64,000 nucleotides of DNA from JBMYZL01 sp049610385 (GTDB lineage Bacteria; Bacteroidota; Bacteroidia; Flavobacteriales_D; Sanyastnellaceae), in NCBI GenBank assembly GCA_049610385.1, contig JBMYZL010000012.1, forward strand, positions 24,956 through 88,955. Reading direction: 5' to 3'. Below, piece after piece: positions 42,790 through 51,167 of the stretch. The translations under genes and the position numbers were made by a program. The notes under the pieces are model-generated. The model was not told the DNA's origin. It made no database searches and worked only from the letters and a program-made list of their open reading frames with translations. Numbering within the stretch: the stretch's first letter is position 1; the number at the start of each line of letters is the position of its first letter.

Positions 42790-44154
42790 ATGCAACACAC
42801 GGACAAAACATACCTCCGCGATTTGCGCACACGCATAGAATCCGGTCGCGACAGCGAATTGCACGAGATGTTGCTGCCACTTCATCCGGCCGATATGGCA
42901 GAAGTGTTTGACATGTTGCGCCCAGAGGAAGCGGAATATCTCTTCCGTTTGCTCAATCCGGAAATCAAGTCTGATGTCTTAATCGAACTTGAAAACGATG
43001 TCCGGGAAGGCCTACTGAGCACGTTGACTGCCGCTGAAATTGCAGGGGAAGTGCTCGAAGGTCTTGATTCTGACGATGCTGCTGATGTCATGTCCGACCT
43101 TCCGGAAGAGAAAGCAGAGGAAGTCATCCGACTGATTGAGGACGATGAACAGGCCTCCGACATTCGGGATTTGCTGAACTATCCTGAAGGCACAGCGGGT
43201 GCATTGATGGCGAAGGAATTGGTTCAAGTGCATCGAGACTGGACGGTCAACCGCGCCATTCGAGAAATTCGGCGACAAGCCGCCGAATTGGACAATGTCT
43301 ACACCATCTATGTGGTTGATGACGAAGAGCGTTTGACCGGGCGTTTGAGCCTCAAGCATTTGCTGCTGAGCGCCACGACAACGCGAACCAAAATTGAGGA
43401 ACTGCAGGACCAAGAGGATATCATCAGCGTTGGCGCCCACGAGGAAGGTGAGAAAGCAGTCAAGTTGATGGAGCGATACGATTTGGTCGCCTTGCCCGTT
43501 TTGGGCCCAGAAGGCCGGTTGGTGGGGCGAATCACCATTGACGATGCCGTGGATGTCATCATCGAAGAATCCGAACGGGATTATCAGTTGGCTTCGGGCA
43601 TTTCAGAAGATGTGGAATCCCGGGACAGCGTATGGACCTTGACTCGAGCACGATTGCCTTGGTTGTTGATCGGATTGGGCGGCGGCATTGGTGGTGCATA
43701 TGTGATCGGGGCTTTTGATTTGGAACGCAATCCCGGCATGGCCCTGTTCATCCCATTGATTGCAGCGATGGGTGGAAATGTGGGGGTGCAATCCGCGGCA
43801 ATCGTGGTTCAAGGATTGGCCTCGAGCGCCATCGAGACTGCCGATTTGCTGGGTCGCTTGTCCAAAGAGCTCGGCGTTGGCATCATCAATGGATTGATCT
43901 GTAGCGCCTTGATTTTGGGCTCAGGGGTGGTTTTGGGATTTGGCACTCCATTGAGTGTCACGGTCAGTCTCGCCTTGTTGTGCGTCATCATTTTTGCCGC
44001 ACTTTTCGGAACGTTTGTGCCCCTGATGCTGCACCGCTATAAAATTGATCCCGCTCTCGCCACCGGCCCCTTCATCACGACCGCCAACGACATCATCGGG
44101 TTGATCATCTACTTCGCTGTTGGATCGGCCATATCGGGTTTCATATGGACTTAA
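42790..44154 (+). CDS. mgtE: Magnesium transporter MgtE
   Basis: Mg2+ channel of 454 residues. N-terminal superhelical domain (about 1-130, LLPLHPADMAEVFDML), two CBS domains (about 135-260, YVVDDEERLTGRLSLKHLL and LPVLGPEGRLVGRITIDD), a plug helix, and five membrane helices with GGNVGVQSAAIVVQGLA and the C-terminal ATGPFITTANDIIGLIIYF pore signature. All family parts are present. ATG 42790 gives the usual length. The 3' end overlaps the next gene by 10 bases. Confidence 0.96.
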   Translation: MQHTDKTYLRDLRTRIESGRDSELHEMLLPLHPADMAEVFDMLRPEEAEYLFRLLNPEIKSDVLIELENDVREGLLSTLTAAEIAGEVLEGLDSDDAADVMSDLPEEKAEEVIRLIEDDEQASDIRDLLNYPEGTAGALMAKELVQVHRDWTVNRAIREIRRQAAELDNVYTIYVVDDEERLTGRLSLKHLLLSATTTRTKIEELQDQEDIISVGAHEEGEKAVKLMERYDLVALPVLGPEGRLVGRITIDDAVDVIIEESERDYQLASGISEDVESRDSVWTLTRARLPWLLIGLGGGIGGAYVIGAFDLERNPGMALFIPLIAAMGGNVGVQSAAIVVQGLASSAIETADLLGRLSKELGVGIINGLICSALILGSGVVLGFGTPLSVTVSLALLCVIIFAALFGTFVPLMLHRYKIDPALATGPFITTANDIIGLIIYFAVGSAISGFIWT

Positions 44155-45113
44155 CCAAAACCCCTCCAAATGGCGATGTGGCGATCTTGGAGTCGGTACA
44201 TCCCAGGATGGCGGATGATTTAAAAGCCTTGGGATTTGTTCCTTTCGATGCCAGCTCAATCACCCGGAACGATATCATAACAGGTCAACTCCGCCATGTG
44301 TCAGGGGTCGTTGTGCGTTCGCGGTTTTTGCTGGATGAAGAGCTCCAGAATGCCATGCCTGCCCTCCGTTTCATCGCTCGCAGTGGTTCGGGATTGGAAA
44401 ACATCGATGTCGAAGCGGCGACGCGATTGGGCATTGCCGTTCTCCATTCACCCGAAGGCAATGCCGCTGCGGTGGGTGAACATGTCGTCGGCATGATGTT
44501 GAATGTGCTCAACCGCATGCGTGAAGCCGACTTATCTGTACGCGCAGGGCTGTGGGAACGTGAAAGCCACAGAGGCCTCGAATTGGGCTGCCGAAAAGTG
44601 GGCATTGTGGGTTTCGGGCACATGGGGCAAGCCGTGGCCCAAAGGCTAACTGGATTCAGTTGCGAGGTTTTGGCTTATGACAAATACAAAGCTGGATTCA
44701 ATGGAGAATTCGGAGTGCAAGAGGCCTCATTGGAAACGCTCCATGCCCAAGCCGACCTGGTGACGATCCATGTTCCGTTGAATGCTGAGACGCATGGCAT
44801 GATGGATGACAATTGGTTCCAAGCTTGGGCAAAACCCATATTCCTGATTCAAGCGGCCCGTGGCCCGATTCTAAAAACCTCCAGCCTCCTTCGCGCCATG
44901 GACCGTGGACAAGTTTTGGGGGCTGCATTGGACGTTGTGGAACACGAAGGAAGAGACTTGCTGGGACTTTCAGAGCAGCCAGATGCCTGGTTGAAATTGT
45001 TGCAGCATCCACGCACCCTATTCACTCCTCATGTCGCCGGTTGGACCGAGGAAAGTTTGGTGAAATTGTCAACCGTGTTGATTGACAAAATCGCAGACCT
45101 CGGCTTGCGTTAA
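44145..45113 (+). CDS. D-isomer-specific 2-hydroxyacid dehydrogenase
   Basis: NAD-dependent dehydrogenase related to phosphoglycerate dehydrogenase, 322 residues. NAD motif VGIVGFGHMGQAVAQRL (about 148-164); active-site Arg in QAARGPIL, Glu near residue 265 and His in FTPHVAGWT. It lacks the regulatory ACT domain of SerA, so SerA function is possible but unproven. Last gene of the glycosyltransferase - tadA - mgtE operon. Confidence 0.9.
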   Translation: MDLTKTPPNGDVAILESVHPRMADDLKALGFVPFDASSITRNDIITGQLRHVSGVVVRSRFLLDEELQNAMPALRFIARSGSGLENIDVEAATRLGIAVLHSPEGNAAAVGEHVVGMMLNVLNRMREADLSVRAGLWERESHRGLELGCRKVGIVGFGHMGQAVAQRLTGFSCEVLAYDKYKAGFNGEFGVQEASLETLHAQADLVTIHVPLNAETHGMMDDNWFQAWAKPIFLIQAARGPILKTSSLLRAMDRGQVLGAALDVVEHEGRDLLGLSEQPDAWLKLLQHPRTLFTPHVAGWTEESLVKLSTVLIDKIADLGLR

Positions 45114-45136
45114 CCGGGCAAATCGGTGACAAAAAA

Positions 45137-45168
45137 ACACCGGGACTTTCAAATGAAGTTCCCGGTGT
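45137..45168 (-). terminator. Terminator of the ExbB/ExbD operon
   Basis: ACACCGGGA-CTT pairs with AAG-T-TCCCGGTGT around an AT-rich loop, with a run of A to the left, which is a T-run on the minus strand. It lies 31 bases after the ExbD stop and may also end the convergent dehydrogenase operon. Confidence 0.8.
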
Positions 45169-45198
45169 CCCTTGATGTTCTTTTTGCACGTTTCCGAA

Positions 45199-45672
45199 TC
45201 ATTCGGTCTCCCCTGTGCGTTTCCTGCTCGAAGCGGAATACAATACTTTCAGGGCTGAGGCCTTTCGCAACTCCTGCTTGGCACCTGTCACAATCCCCAT
45301 CTTGGTCTCCTGGTCCACTTTCAAAGAGACCCACATCTTGCTTTGTTCCGCCTCTGCGAGGGTCAATCGTTCTGTCGCAATCCAATCTTGTATGTCAGCA
45401 AGTTCGCTGAATGCATCATTCAACTGGATGACAGGCTCTGTGCCGTAGCGCTTGTCCATGGGCACCCCGATATTGATGTATCGAATCAGGTGCTTTTTCT
45501 CGATTTTGTAAAGCTCAGATGCTTCAGGTCGAATCACCCGGACTTTTTCTTCCTCTGTTCTCAAAACTGTGGCCACCATGAAGAAAAACAGAAGCATAAA
45601 GACAATGTCCGGGAGAGACGCCGTCGAAATGGCCCCCATGCCGCGCTTGTTCCCTTTCCTAAACTTTCCCAT
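45199..45672 (-). CDS. ExbD/TolR family protein (second)
   Basis: Inner-membrane proton-channel subunit that passes energy to the outer membrane. The 157-residue protein has a basic N-terminus (GKFRKGNKRGMGAISTAS), one helix (about 20-42, LPDIVFMLLFFFMVATVL) with the conserved Asp near its start, and a periplasmic domain. Normal ExbD length. Lies 2 bases after the longer ExbD gene. Partner ExbB is encoded at 46981. Confidence 0.93.
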   Translation of the reverse strand: MGKFRKGNKRGMGAISTASLPDIVFMLLFFFMVATVLRTEEEKVRVIRPEASELYKIEKKHLIRYINIGVPMDKRYGTEPVIQLNDAFSELADIQDWIATERLTLAEAEQSKMWVSLKVDQETKMGIVTGAKQELRKASALKVLYSASSRKRTGETE

Positions 45673-45674
45673 GA

Positions 45675-46490
45675 TCAGTAGTATGTGGATCCTTCACGTG
45701 GTTCCGCTTCCGAAATCCGCTGAGGATAAACAGAACGAACTGCCGTGATTTGGTTCAACAATTCCAAATTGTCAGCATTGCGGTCGTACAAATCCTCCAA
45801 CTCTTTGTAAGTGCGGCCAAACTTTTCCAACGCCAACTCATCACGCAATTCGTTCACTGCCGTTTGCAATTCGTTTTGAACCTGCAAATACGTGTTGTAA
45901 GTCGTGTTGTTGTCATTCTGCATAGAAATCAAGGCTGAAGGAGGCAATTCCTTGTAGTCCCCACCCAACAACTCAATCGTCGTGAGTTTTTCTTTCCAGC
46001 TGTCCAACACTTTGTTGAAGTTCTTCTTCTTGTTGTCTGTATCTGCCGCTGCCACAAACGCCTCATATTCAGCAATCCGCAATTTCACATCCGATTTGCG
46101 TACCCACAATCGTTCCGGAAAACGTGCGTTGCCCGTCTCATTGTCGATTTCAACTTCTCGGTTTTTGCCAATGACATCGCGTCCCGCAGGATGTGTCATG
46201 ATTCCATCACCGGTAGCGACCAGAAAACCCTTTGCGGCATCCTTGAGATCTTCAATATCCAATGGATTTCCCTCGACCAGCAACTGATCCAGGAAATTGA
46301 CCTTCACATTGAACACATTCTGCTCCTTGGCCTGTGGAACATCGATGTCCGGTGGCACGGGCGGAGGCAGCTGTCGCTTGATCCCCTCGTCTGAATCAAT
46401 GGTGGTGGTCACCAACCAGAAAATCAGCAGGAGGAACGCGATGTCCGCCATCGAGCCCGCGTTGATCTCTTGTAGTTCTCGACGCGCCAT
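45675..46490 (-). CDS. ExbD/TolR family protein with enlarged periplasmic domain
   Basis: A 271-residue ExbD homologue, about twice the usual length. The N-terminal part is ordinary (RRELQEINAGSMADIAFLLLIFWLVTTTI with the proton Asp). The periplasmic part holds a large insertion (about residues 90-190) rich in charged residues and a coiled-coil-like stretch (QVQNELQTAVNELRDELALEKF). ATG 46490 is the family start. Such a long and short ExbD pair is usual in Bacteroidota. Confidence 0.92.
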   Translation of the reverse strand: MARRELQEINAGSMADIAFLLLIFWLVTTTIDSDEGIKRQLPPPVPPDIDVPQAKEQNVFNVKVNFLDQLLVEGNPLDIEDLKDAAKGFLVATGDGIMTHPAGRDVIGKNREVEIDNETGNARFPERLWVRKSDVKLRIAEYEAFVAAADTDNKKKNFNKVLDSWKEKLTTIELLGGDYKELPPSALISMQNDNNTTYNTYLQVQNELQTAVNELRDELALEKFGRTYKELEDLYDRNADNLELLNQITAVRSVYPQRISEAEPREGSTYY

Positions 46491-46500
46491 GGATTTGGTT

Positions 46501-46968
46501 TTATTTAAACACCCTTGATACCTCAGCCACCACGATGGCCAAGATGGACAAACCGCCCAACAAATAGACGAAGTACAAACCACCTCCTGCAAACATGCTT
46601 TCGCCAGCAGTCACAGTAATGCCGCTGGCCTCATATGCCCGCAAAACAGTGTCATCGGCCAAAGAGTAAAAACTCAATAAGCCCAAAACTGCAAACACCA
46701 AGATGCCCACAAGGGCTCCCACCTTCTCTTTGATGTTCGCCACGAAGAACATCAACCCAAACAGCACAGCGGCGGCGCCTGCGGCAATGCCAACAATGTA
46801 AATGATATAGAACAGGTTGTCGAGGAGTGATCCATAACGGTCCAGTCCCTCAACGAATGTCTCATCCGTGCCGCTTCGAGATGTAATCATCACACTCAAA
46901 ACGACTCCGGCAGCAATAATCGCCATCCGGAGGACAGACAGGCCGAGTCGTATTCCTTTGTCTCCCAT
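46501..46968 (-). CDS. Conserved membrane protein of the Exb operon, unknown function
   Basis: A 155-residue protein with four hydrophobic helices (about 10-28, 48-75, 82-105, 130-150) and a short extracytoplasmic loop with Asp/Glu. No domain recognised. It sits between exbB and exbD in the same direction, 12 bases after exbB, so it is probably a part or assembly factor of this energy-transducing complex. Confidence 0.8.
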   Translation of the reverse strand: MGDKGIRLGLSVLRMAIIAAGVVLSVMITSRSGTDETFVEGLDRYGSLLDNLFYIIYIVGIAAGAAAVLFGLMFFVANIKEKVGALVGILVFAVLGLLSFYSLADDTVLRAYEASGITVTAGESMFAGGGLYFVYLLGGLSILAIVVAEVSRVFK

Positions 46969-46980
46969 GGTGACTTCGGA

Positions 46981-47850
46981 TTACTTGCCTTGGAGCTTGC
47001 GCTTGTACAACAAATCCACCAAGTCCATTGACGCTTCTTCCATGTCCAAAACAATGCTGTCAATTTTCGACAGAATGTAGTTGTAGAAGATCTGCAAGAT
47101 GATGGCCACGATCAAACCAGAAACGGTGGTGATCAAGGCCACCTTGATACCGCCTGCTACAATCGATGCGTTGATTGTGTTCGCTTCGGCAATTTTGTCA
47201 AATGCCGAAATCATTCCGATTACCGTTCCCATGAAGCCCAACATCGGGGCGAGGGCGATAAACAAGCTAATCCAAGACAATCCACGCTCCAGCTTGGACA
47301 TTTCGACCGAACCGTAATCTTCAATCGCTTTCGCCACTTCTTCATAACTGCCGCTGGAACGGTCAAGGCCTTGGTAGAAAATGGTGGCCACAGGTCCACG
47401 GGTATTCCGGCAAACCTCCTTCGCCGCATCTTCTCCACCGGACTTCAATGCCGCATCGATGCTGTTCACAAGCTTCCCCGTATTGGTTGTCGCCATGTTC
47501 AGGTAAATGATGCGCTCGATGCTCAATGCCAGGCCGAGAATGAGACAAATCAAAACGAAAGCCATGAAGGTGGCACCACCTTCAATGAAATAGCGTTTGA
47601 CCGTCTGGTGAAAACTCAACACCTCGCGTTCGGGCTCTTGATCTGCAGCCTCCTCCGGATCCGCAACGGGTGCCACTGCAGAGGTATCAACTGCGGTGGA
47701 GTCGGCCGCAGCGGAATCCAGCATGGCAACTTCTTCACCCGCATCTGCCTCTTGGGCAGTTGAAACCGGGTCTTCCTGTGCCCACCCTGAGGTGGGAATC
47801 TGAGCGAACAAAAGCCCTGCGAGCGTCATGAGGGCAATCAACTTCTTCAT
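46981..47850 (-). CDS. MotA/TolQ/ExbB proton channel protein
   Basis: Proton-channel subunit of 289 residues. Cleavable signal peptide (about 1-24), an Ala/Glu/Asp-rich linker (about 25-75), one helix (about 95-115) and two C-terminal helices within the ExbB core: FIALAPMLGFMGTVIGMISAFDKIAE and IASGGI-like IVAGGIKVALITTVSGLIVAI. First gene of the operon exbB - membrane protein - exbD - exbD. Confidence 0.95.
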   Translation of the reverse strand: MKKLIALMTLAGLLFAQIPTSGWAQEDPVSTAQEADAGEEVAMLDSAAADSTAVDTSAVAPVADPEEAADQEPEREVLSFHQTVKRYFIEGGATFMAFVLICLILGLALSIERIIYLNMATTNTGKLVNSIDAALKSGGEDAAKEVCRNTRGPVATIFYQGLDRSSGSYEEVAKAIEDYGSVEMSKLERGLSWISLFIALAPMLGFMGTVIGMISAFDKIAEANTINASIVAGGIKVALITTVSGLIVAIILQIFYNYILSKIDSIVLDMEEASMDLVDLLYKRKLQGK

Positions 47851-47926
47851 TGTGAATCAGGTTGGATTTAGATGCAAATACGTTGTGCCCTGGATTCGGT
47901 TTGGATTTTGAACCCCAGGACGGGTG

Positions 47927-47957
47927 CAAATGTAGTTTGTCAGACGCAGTATGCAAA
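47927..47957 (-). promoter_or_regulatory. Promoter of the ExbB/ExbD operon
   Basis: Minus strand: TTTG (47957-47954), exactly 19 bases, TACATTTG (47934-47927). Both elements and spacing are perfect for the Bacteroidota consensus. Predicted start near 47921, giving a leader of about 70 bases. Confidence 0.75.
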
Positions 47958-48322
47958 TTTTGGGGGGACATCGAGAGAGAATTTCCGAAAATTTGCCCTC
48001 CCAATTTGAATTCATTCCAAATCAAGGAGCAACGTCCCCTCCAACGTTGGTTTCGAATGCCGCTCGAAGACAAGCCTGACATTCTCTATCTTTTCGGATA
48101 AGCTGTTGCGAAGGAATTGGTCAATCTCAGCTTGCCGCTTGGGGTCCAGGCCACCATCGCTTTGATTTTCGCGGGTCAGATTTCCACATCATGGATTTTG
48201 CAAAAGGGAGTGATCGATTTGACGATTTTGCGCGCAGACCCAATTCAAACCGCAAACAACCTGGGTGAGGCCCTCAGTCGGGTGAGACATGGATGGTTGT
48301 CGTAGGTTTGGAAACGATTGAA
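47958..48322. other. Spacer with a possible broken ORF
   Basis: One plus-strand frame reads RWFRMPLEDKPDILYLFG, a stop at 48099-48101, then AVAKELVNLSLPLGVQATI to ALSRVRHGWLS and a stop at 48303-48305. The second part holds one hydrophobic segment. It may be a decayed gene or chance; no family recognised. Confidence 0.25.
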
Positions 48323-48772
48323 ATGATGAATTGGAAAGAAGTGGCAATCACCAGGCTCATTGAACAAATCGAAGCCGCCCAGCAAGACATCCATTCTCTG
48401 AGGCAATCTTTGGAGGGGGAGGCCAAAAGCACAGCCGGAGACAAACATGAAACTGGCCGTGCCATGATCCAGATGGACATGGAACGTGCCTCGGAAAGGT
48501 TGCATGAAGGGTTGGAACGGTTGGCTGCGGCCAAAAAGTGGTTCATGGAATGTGAAGCTCAGTCTTGGGAAGCCATCCGAGTGGGTCATGCTGTTGAAAC
48601 CGATGACGGGTCCTTTTTACTCGGCCCACCACTGGGCAAAATCACAGCCCATGGCCTGACTTGTTTTGCCCTGTCAACGGCTTCCCCTTTGGGTCAACAG
48701 TTGATGGGAAAGCGAGTGGGCGACCTCGTGAGCACCGGATCGAAAACTTTCACCGTTCTCAGCTTCAGCTGA
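48323..48772 (+). CDS. GreA/GreB-like C-terminal domain protein
   Basis: A 149-residue protein with an N-terminal coiled coil (about 5-65, with ESAKSTAGDKHETGRAM-type segment SSAGDK as STAGDKHETGRAMIQM) and a C-terminal domain ending SPLGQQLMGKRVGDLV, as in GreA-type transcript cleavage factors. Bacteroidota homologues are often mislabelled 3-oxoacyl-ACP synthase. Function unproven. Start within ATGATG at 48323; ATG 48293 also in frame. The end overlaps the convergent thioredoxin-like gene by 8 bases. Confidence 0.8.
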   Translation: MMNWKEVAITRLIEQIEAAQQDIHSLRQSLEGEAKSTAGDKHETGRAMIQMDMERASERLHEGLERLAAAKKWFMECEAQSWEAIRVGHAVETDDGSFLLGPPLGKITAHGLTCFALSTASPLGQQLMGKRVGDLVSTGSKTFTVLSFS

Positions 48773-49403
48773 CCAGGGGTTGAAGCAAATGAGTCAAGAT
48801 TTCTGCTTGGATACTGACTTGCCGATCCCGGGCATACCACTTGTGCAGGTGACGCGCATAATGGGGGGCTTCCTCAGGGTCTGCCTTCCAAGCACGGACC
48901 AAGTTCATCGCCTTCATGGGGCGTGGCCCCCAATCTGCCACGACATCAAAGTCGGCATTCAAGGCGATGGTTTTCGGAATGCTTCGCCCCCCATCGGTGA
49001 GAAACCGATCCATCAACCCCAAGTTTTGGTCTCGATACAAAACGCGCACGGACAGGTGTCCTGAACTTGCTTGACCCACTGCATCAAGGACAGGCAAAAT
49101 TTGCGCTCCATCTCCACACCAGTGTTCGTTCAAAATGAGCCACTTCGACCCCAGTGAAACAGCGGATGCTGCGGTCTTGATCTCTGGGGTCAAGACCAAG
49201 GACTTTTGAATTCTACGGACCCGCTGTCGATTGACCCTTAAGTATTCGTGATGCGTAGAGGCCGCATCCATGGGTTGGCTTTGCATCCGCTCCCACCATT
49301 CGGACATCGGCAACGCTGAGTCCCAATAGGCTTTGATTTCATTCAGTTTGACGGAATCCACCGTTAAGATTTTGCCACAAATTTCGGGCACAACAAAGAA
49401 CAT
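48765..49403 (-). CDS. Thioredoxin-fold protein with WCGD motif
   Basis: A 212-residue cytosolic protein of the thioredoxin superfamily. The active-site position reads EHWCGDGAQILPVL, so only the first Cys of CxxC remains; the cis-proline loop is GRSIPKTIAL and the segment YRDQNLGLMDRFL is typical of the Bacteroidota family. Loss of the second Cys argues against ordinary dithiol reduction. ATG 49403 used; a TTG at 49421 is the upstream limit. Confidence 0.8.
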   Translation of the reverse strand: MFFVVPEICGKILTVDSVKLNEIKAYWDSALPMSEWWERMQSQPMDAASTHHEYLRVNRQRVRRIQKSLVLTPEIKTAASAVSLGSKWLILNEHWCGDGAQILPVLDAVGQASSGHLSVRVLYRDQNLGLMDRFLTDGGRSIPKTIALNADFDVVADWGPRPMKAMNLVRAWKADPEEAPHYARHLHKWYARDRQVSIQAEILTHLLQPLVS

Positions 49404-49752
49404 CTTGCGATGATCATTCAATCAATTTTTGATATCCATGGAATGCCAAACTGGCCCTCGTAAGAGGAATTTTGGGTTTCTGGTCCTTTTTCAGCAGGGC
49501 ACCAGATAAAGCATTGCAAAAAGCATTGGAGCGCATTGGCCAAGAATAAATCTGTGAAATCGTCACGTGCCTCGAGAGGCATGCATTCAAAAGAAACGCC
49601 GAGTCTCAATTCCATTCAAAGCCAGATCCATGTTGGAATCGACAAATTCTTAAGGCAAAGGCAACATGAGACTTCTCTTGAAAACTTATTTTTGTGATGT
49701 CCTCGCTTTGGGCGCCTCCAAGGTGATTCCGAGGCCTCAATTTTTTGGATGA
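49404..49752. other. Spacer, nothing clear
   Basis: About 350 bases with no supported gene. A perfect -7-like TATTTTTG occurs at 49687-49694, 58 bases before the next start, but without a -33 TTTG. A 65-codon minus-strand frame (49418-49615) has no recognisable features. Confidence 0.4.
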
Positions 49753-50445
49753 ATGATTATTTCTTTCGCTTTTGCCACCTGGATCATGACGCTGTTTGAC
49801 GTTTCAACACCTGCATTTTCAGAGGATTTAGCCACCACGTTTCGAAATCTCGACGCTGCGGCGAATGCCTTGCCGGAAAACATCTCGACTCAACGTTTGG
49901 ACGAATTGAATGACCTGGCACAATGGGTCGCAAAGCGTCCAATGGATCAGGAGACATCTTTGGTTTTCATTTGCACGCACAACAGCCGCAGAAGCCACAT
50001 GGGACAAATTTGGGGACAAGCCGCCGCATGGGCTTATGGACTAGATGATGTGCGCACATACAGTGGAGGGACGGAAGCCACACAGTTCAATCCACGCGCC
50101 ATACGTGCATTGCGCGAACTGGGGGTAAACATCAGTGAAAATGCAGGGCGCCATCAAGTGAAATTGCAGGCCAGCCGACCCGCTTTCGAGGTGTTCAGCA
50201 AAGTCTACAGTGACGAAGTGAATCCCTCAGGTGATTTCGCAGCGATCATGACTTGTAATGATGCAGATGAGGCTTGTCCAATCGTATATGGTGCAGCCGT
50301 CCGCTTTGCCCTGCCTTATGCCGACCCCAAAGCAAGCGACGGAAGCCTCGAGGAAGCTTCCACATATCAGGCCCGTGCCATGGAAATCGGAGCAGAAATA
50401 TTTTATGTGATGAAGCGTGCGGCAGAACTCCGCAGAGCCTACTAA
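49753..50445 (+). CDS. Low-molecular-weight protein-tyrosine-phosphatase-like protein
   Basis: A 230-residue protein whose core (about 70-225) is an LMW-PTP/arsenate-reductase fold with P-loop FICTHNSRRSHMGQ (C-x5-R). The catalytic Asp-Pro pair may be in YADPKASD. Arsenate-reductase relatives of this type use the same CTHNSRRS loop. It has a non-homologous N-terminal extension (about 1-45, possibly starting instead at ATG 49786). No ars genes are nearby, so phosphatase or arsenate reductase remains open. Confidence 0.8.
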   Translation: MIISFAFATWIMTLFDVSTPAFSEDLATTFRNLDAAANALPENISTQRLDELNDLAQWVAKRPMDQETSLVFICTHNSRRSHMGQIWGQAAAWAYGLDDVRTYSGGTEATQFNPRAIRALRELGVNISENAGRHQVKLQASRPAFEVFSKVYSDEVNPSGDFAAIMTCNDADEACPIVYGAAVRFALPYADPKASDGSLEEASTYQARAMEIGAEIFYVMKRAAELRRAY

Positions 50446-50455
50446 CGAGTTATTC

Positions 50456-50890
50456 TCACCACTCCATCCATTCCTCACGGACCCGAATTTTTCGAAACAC
50501 CATGTAGGCACACCAGCCGAATGGGCCAGCCAAAAACGAGCCCAGCAGGAAGGGAATGAGTGCGAAGGGATGCATTCCAACTTGGCCTGAATCTCGGGCA
50601 ATCCTCAATCCCACCAACATATCAAACGCCAAGTAGTGCAGCCAACCCATGGCCACGGCCCAAGGCGACTGGAACATCGCCATCAGGCCAGGCAATGTCG
50701 AGAAATCTGCAAATGCATTGGGGTCAAAAATGGTGAAGAGAAGGAACACATAGGTCAATGCCAAAGTGCCCACTACCCCGAAAGTGAGAATTTGCCGAAC
50801 GCGCCGGGCATGAGGAGCAATCATCAATATCAACCAAGACATGAACGCAAACGCGTTCGAGGTGCTGTACAACCATTCAGGCGTGATCAT
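50456..50890 (-). CDS. ABA4-like membrane protein (DUF4281)
   Basis: A 144-residue protein with four membrane helices and the family motif GWLHYLAFDMLVGLRIARD (about 78-96), then LLGSFLAGPFGWCAYM. The family is named for plant ABA4, needed for neoxanthin synthesis; the role in bacteria is unknown. ATG 50890 is the family start. Convergent with the phosphatase gene (10-base gap). No carotenoid genes are in the window. Confidence 0.82.
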   Translation of the reverse strand: MITPEWLYSTSNAFAFMSWLILMIAPHARRVRQILTFGVVGTLALTYVFLLFTIFDPNAFADFSTLPGLMAMFQSPWAVAMGWLHYLAFDMLVGLRIARDSGQVGMHPFALIPFLLGSFLAGPFGWCAYMVFRKIRVREEWMEW

Positions 50891-51167
50891 GGGCTTCAGA
50901 TTTTGGGCGCGCGGCGCGGTTGGAAAGTTCGCTGAGAAAAGTGACAAGCTCAACCCGTCAAATCCATCTTGCGGGCACGATGACAACCAAATGTGAATCC
51001 TTGATTCCAGCCGGCGTCGGACTTCACGATCATGACAACATTAAAGAAAATCCAACTGAATGCACACGGATGACCGCAGGCGATGAAAATCAAGGTATCT
51101 TGCGCCCTCTTCACGGCACCGATGAAATCAGTCATCGCCCAACTCACTGCGCAGCATCCCCATTTTC

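Noticed and set aside
49418..49615. Minus-strand frame of 65 codons
   Set aside because: No family, no promoter or start support.
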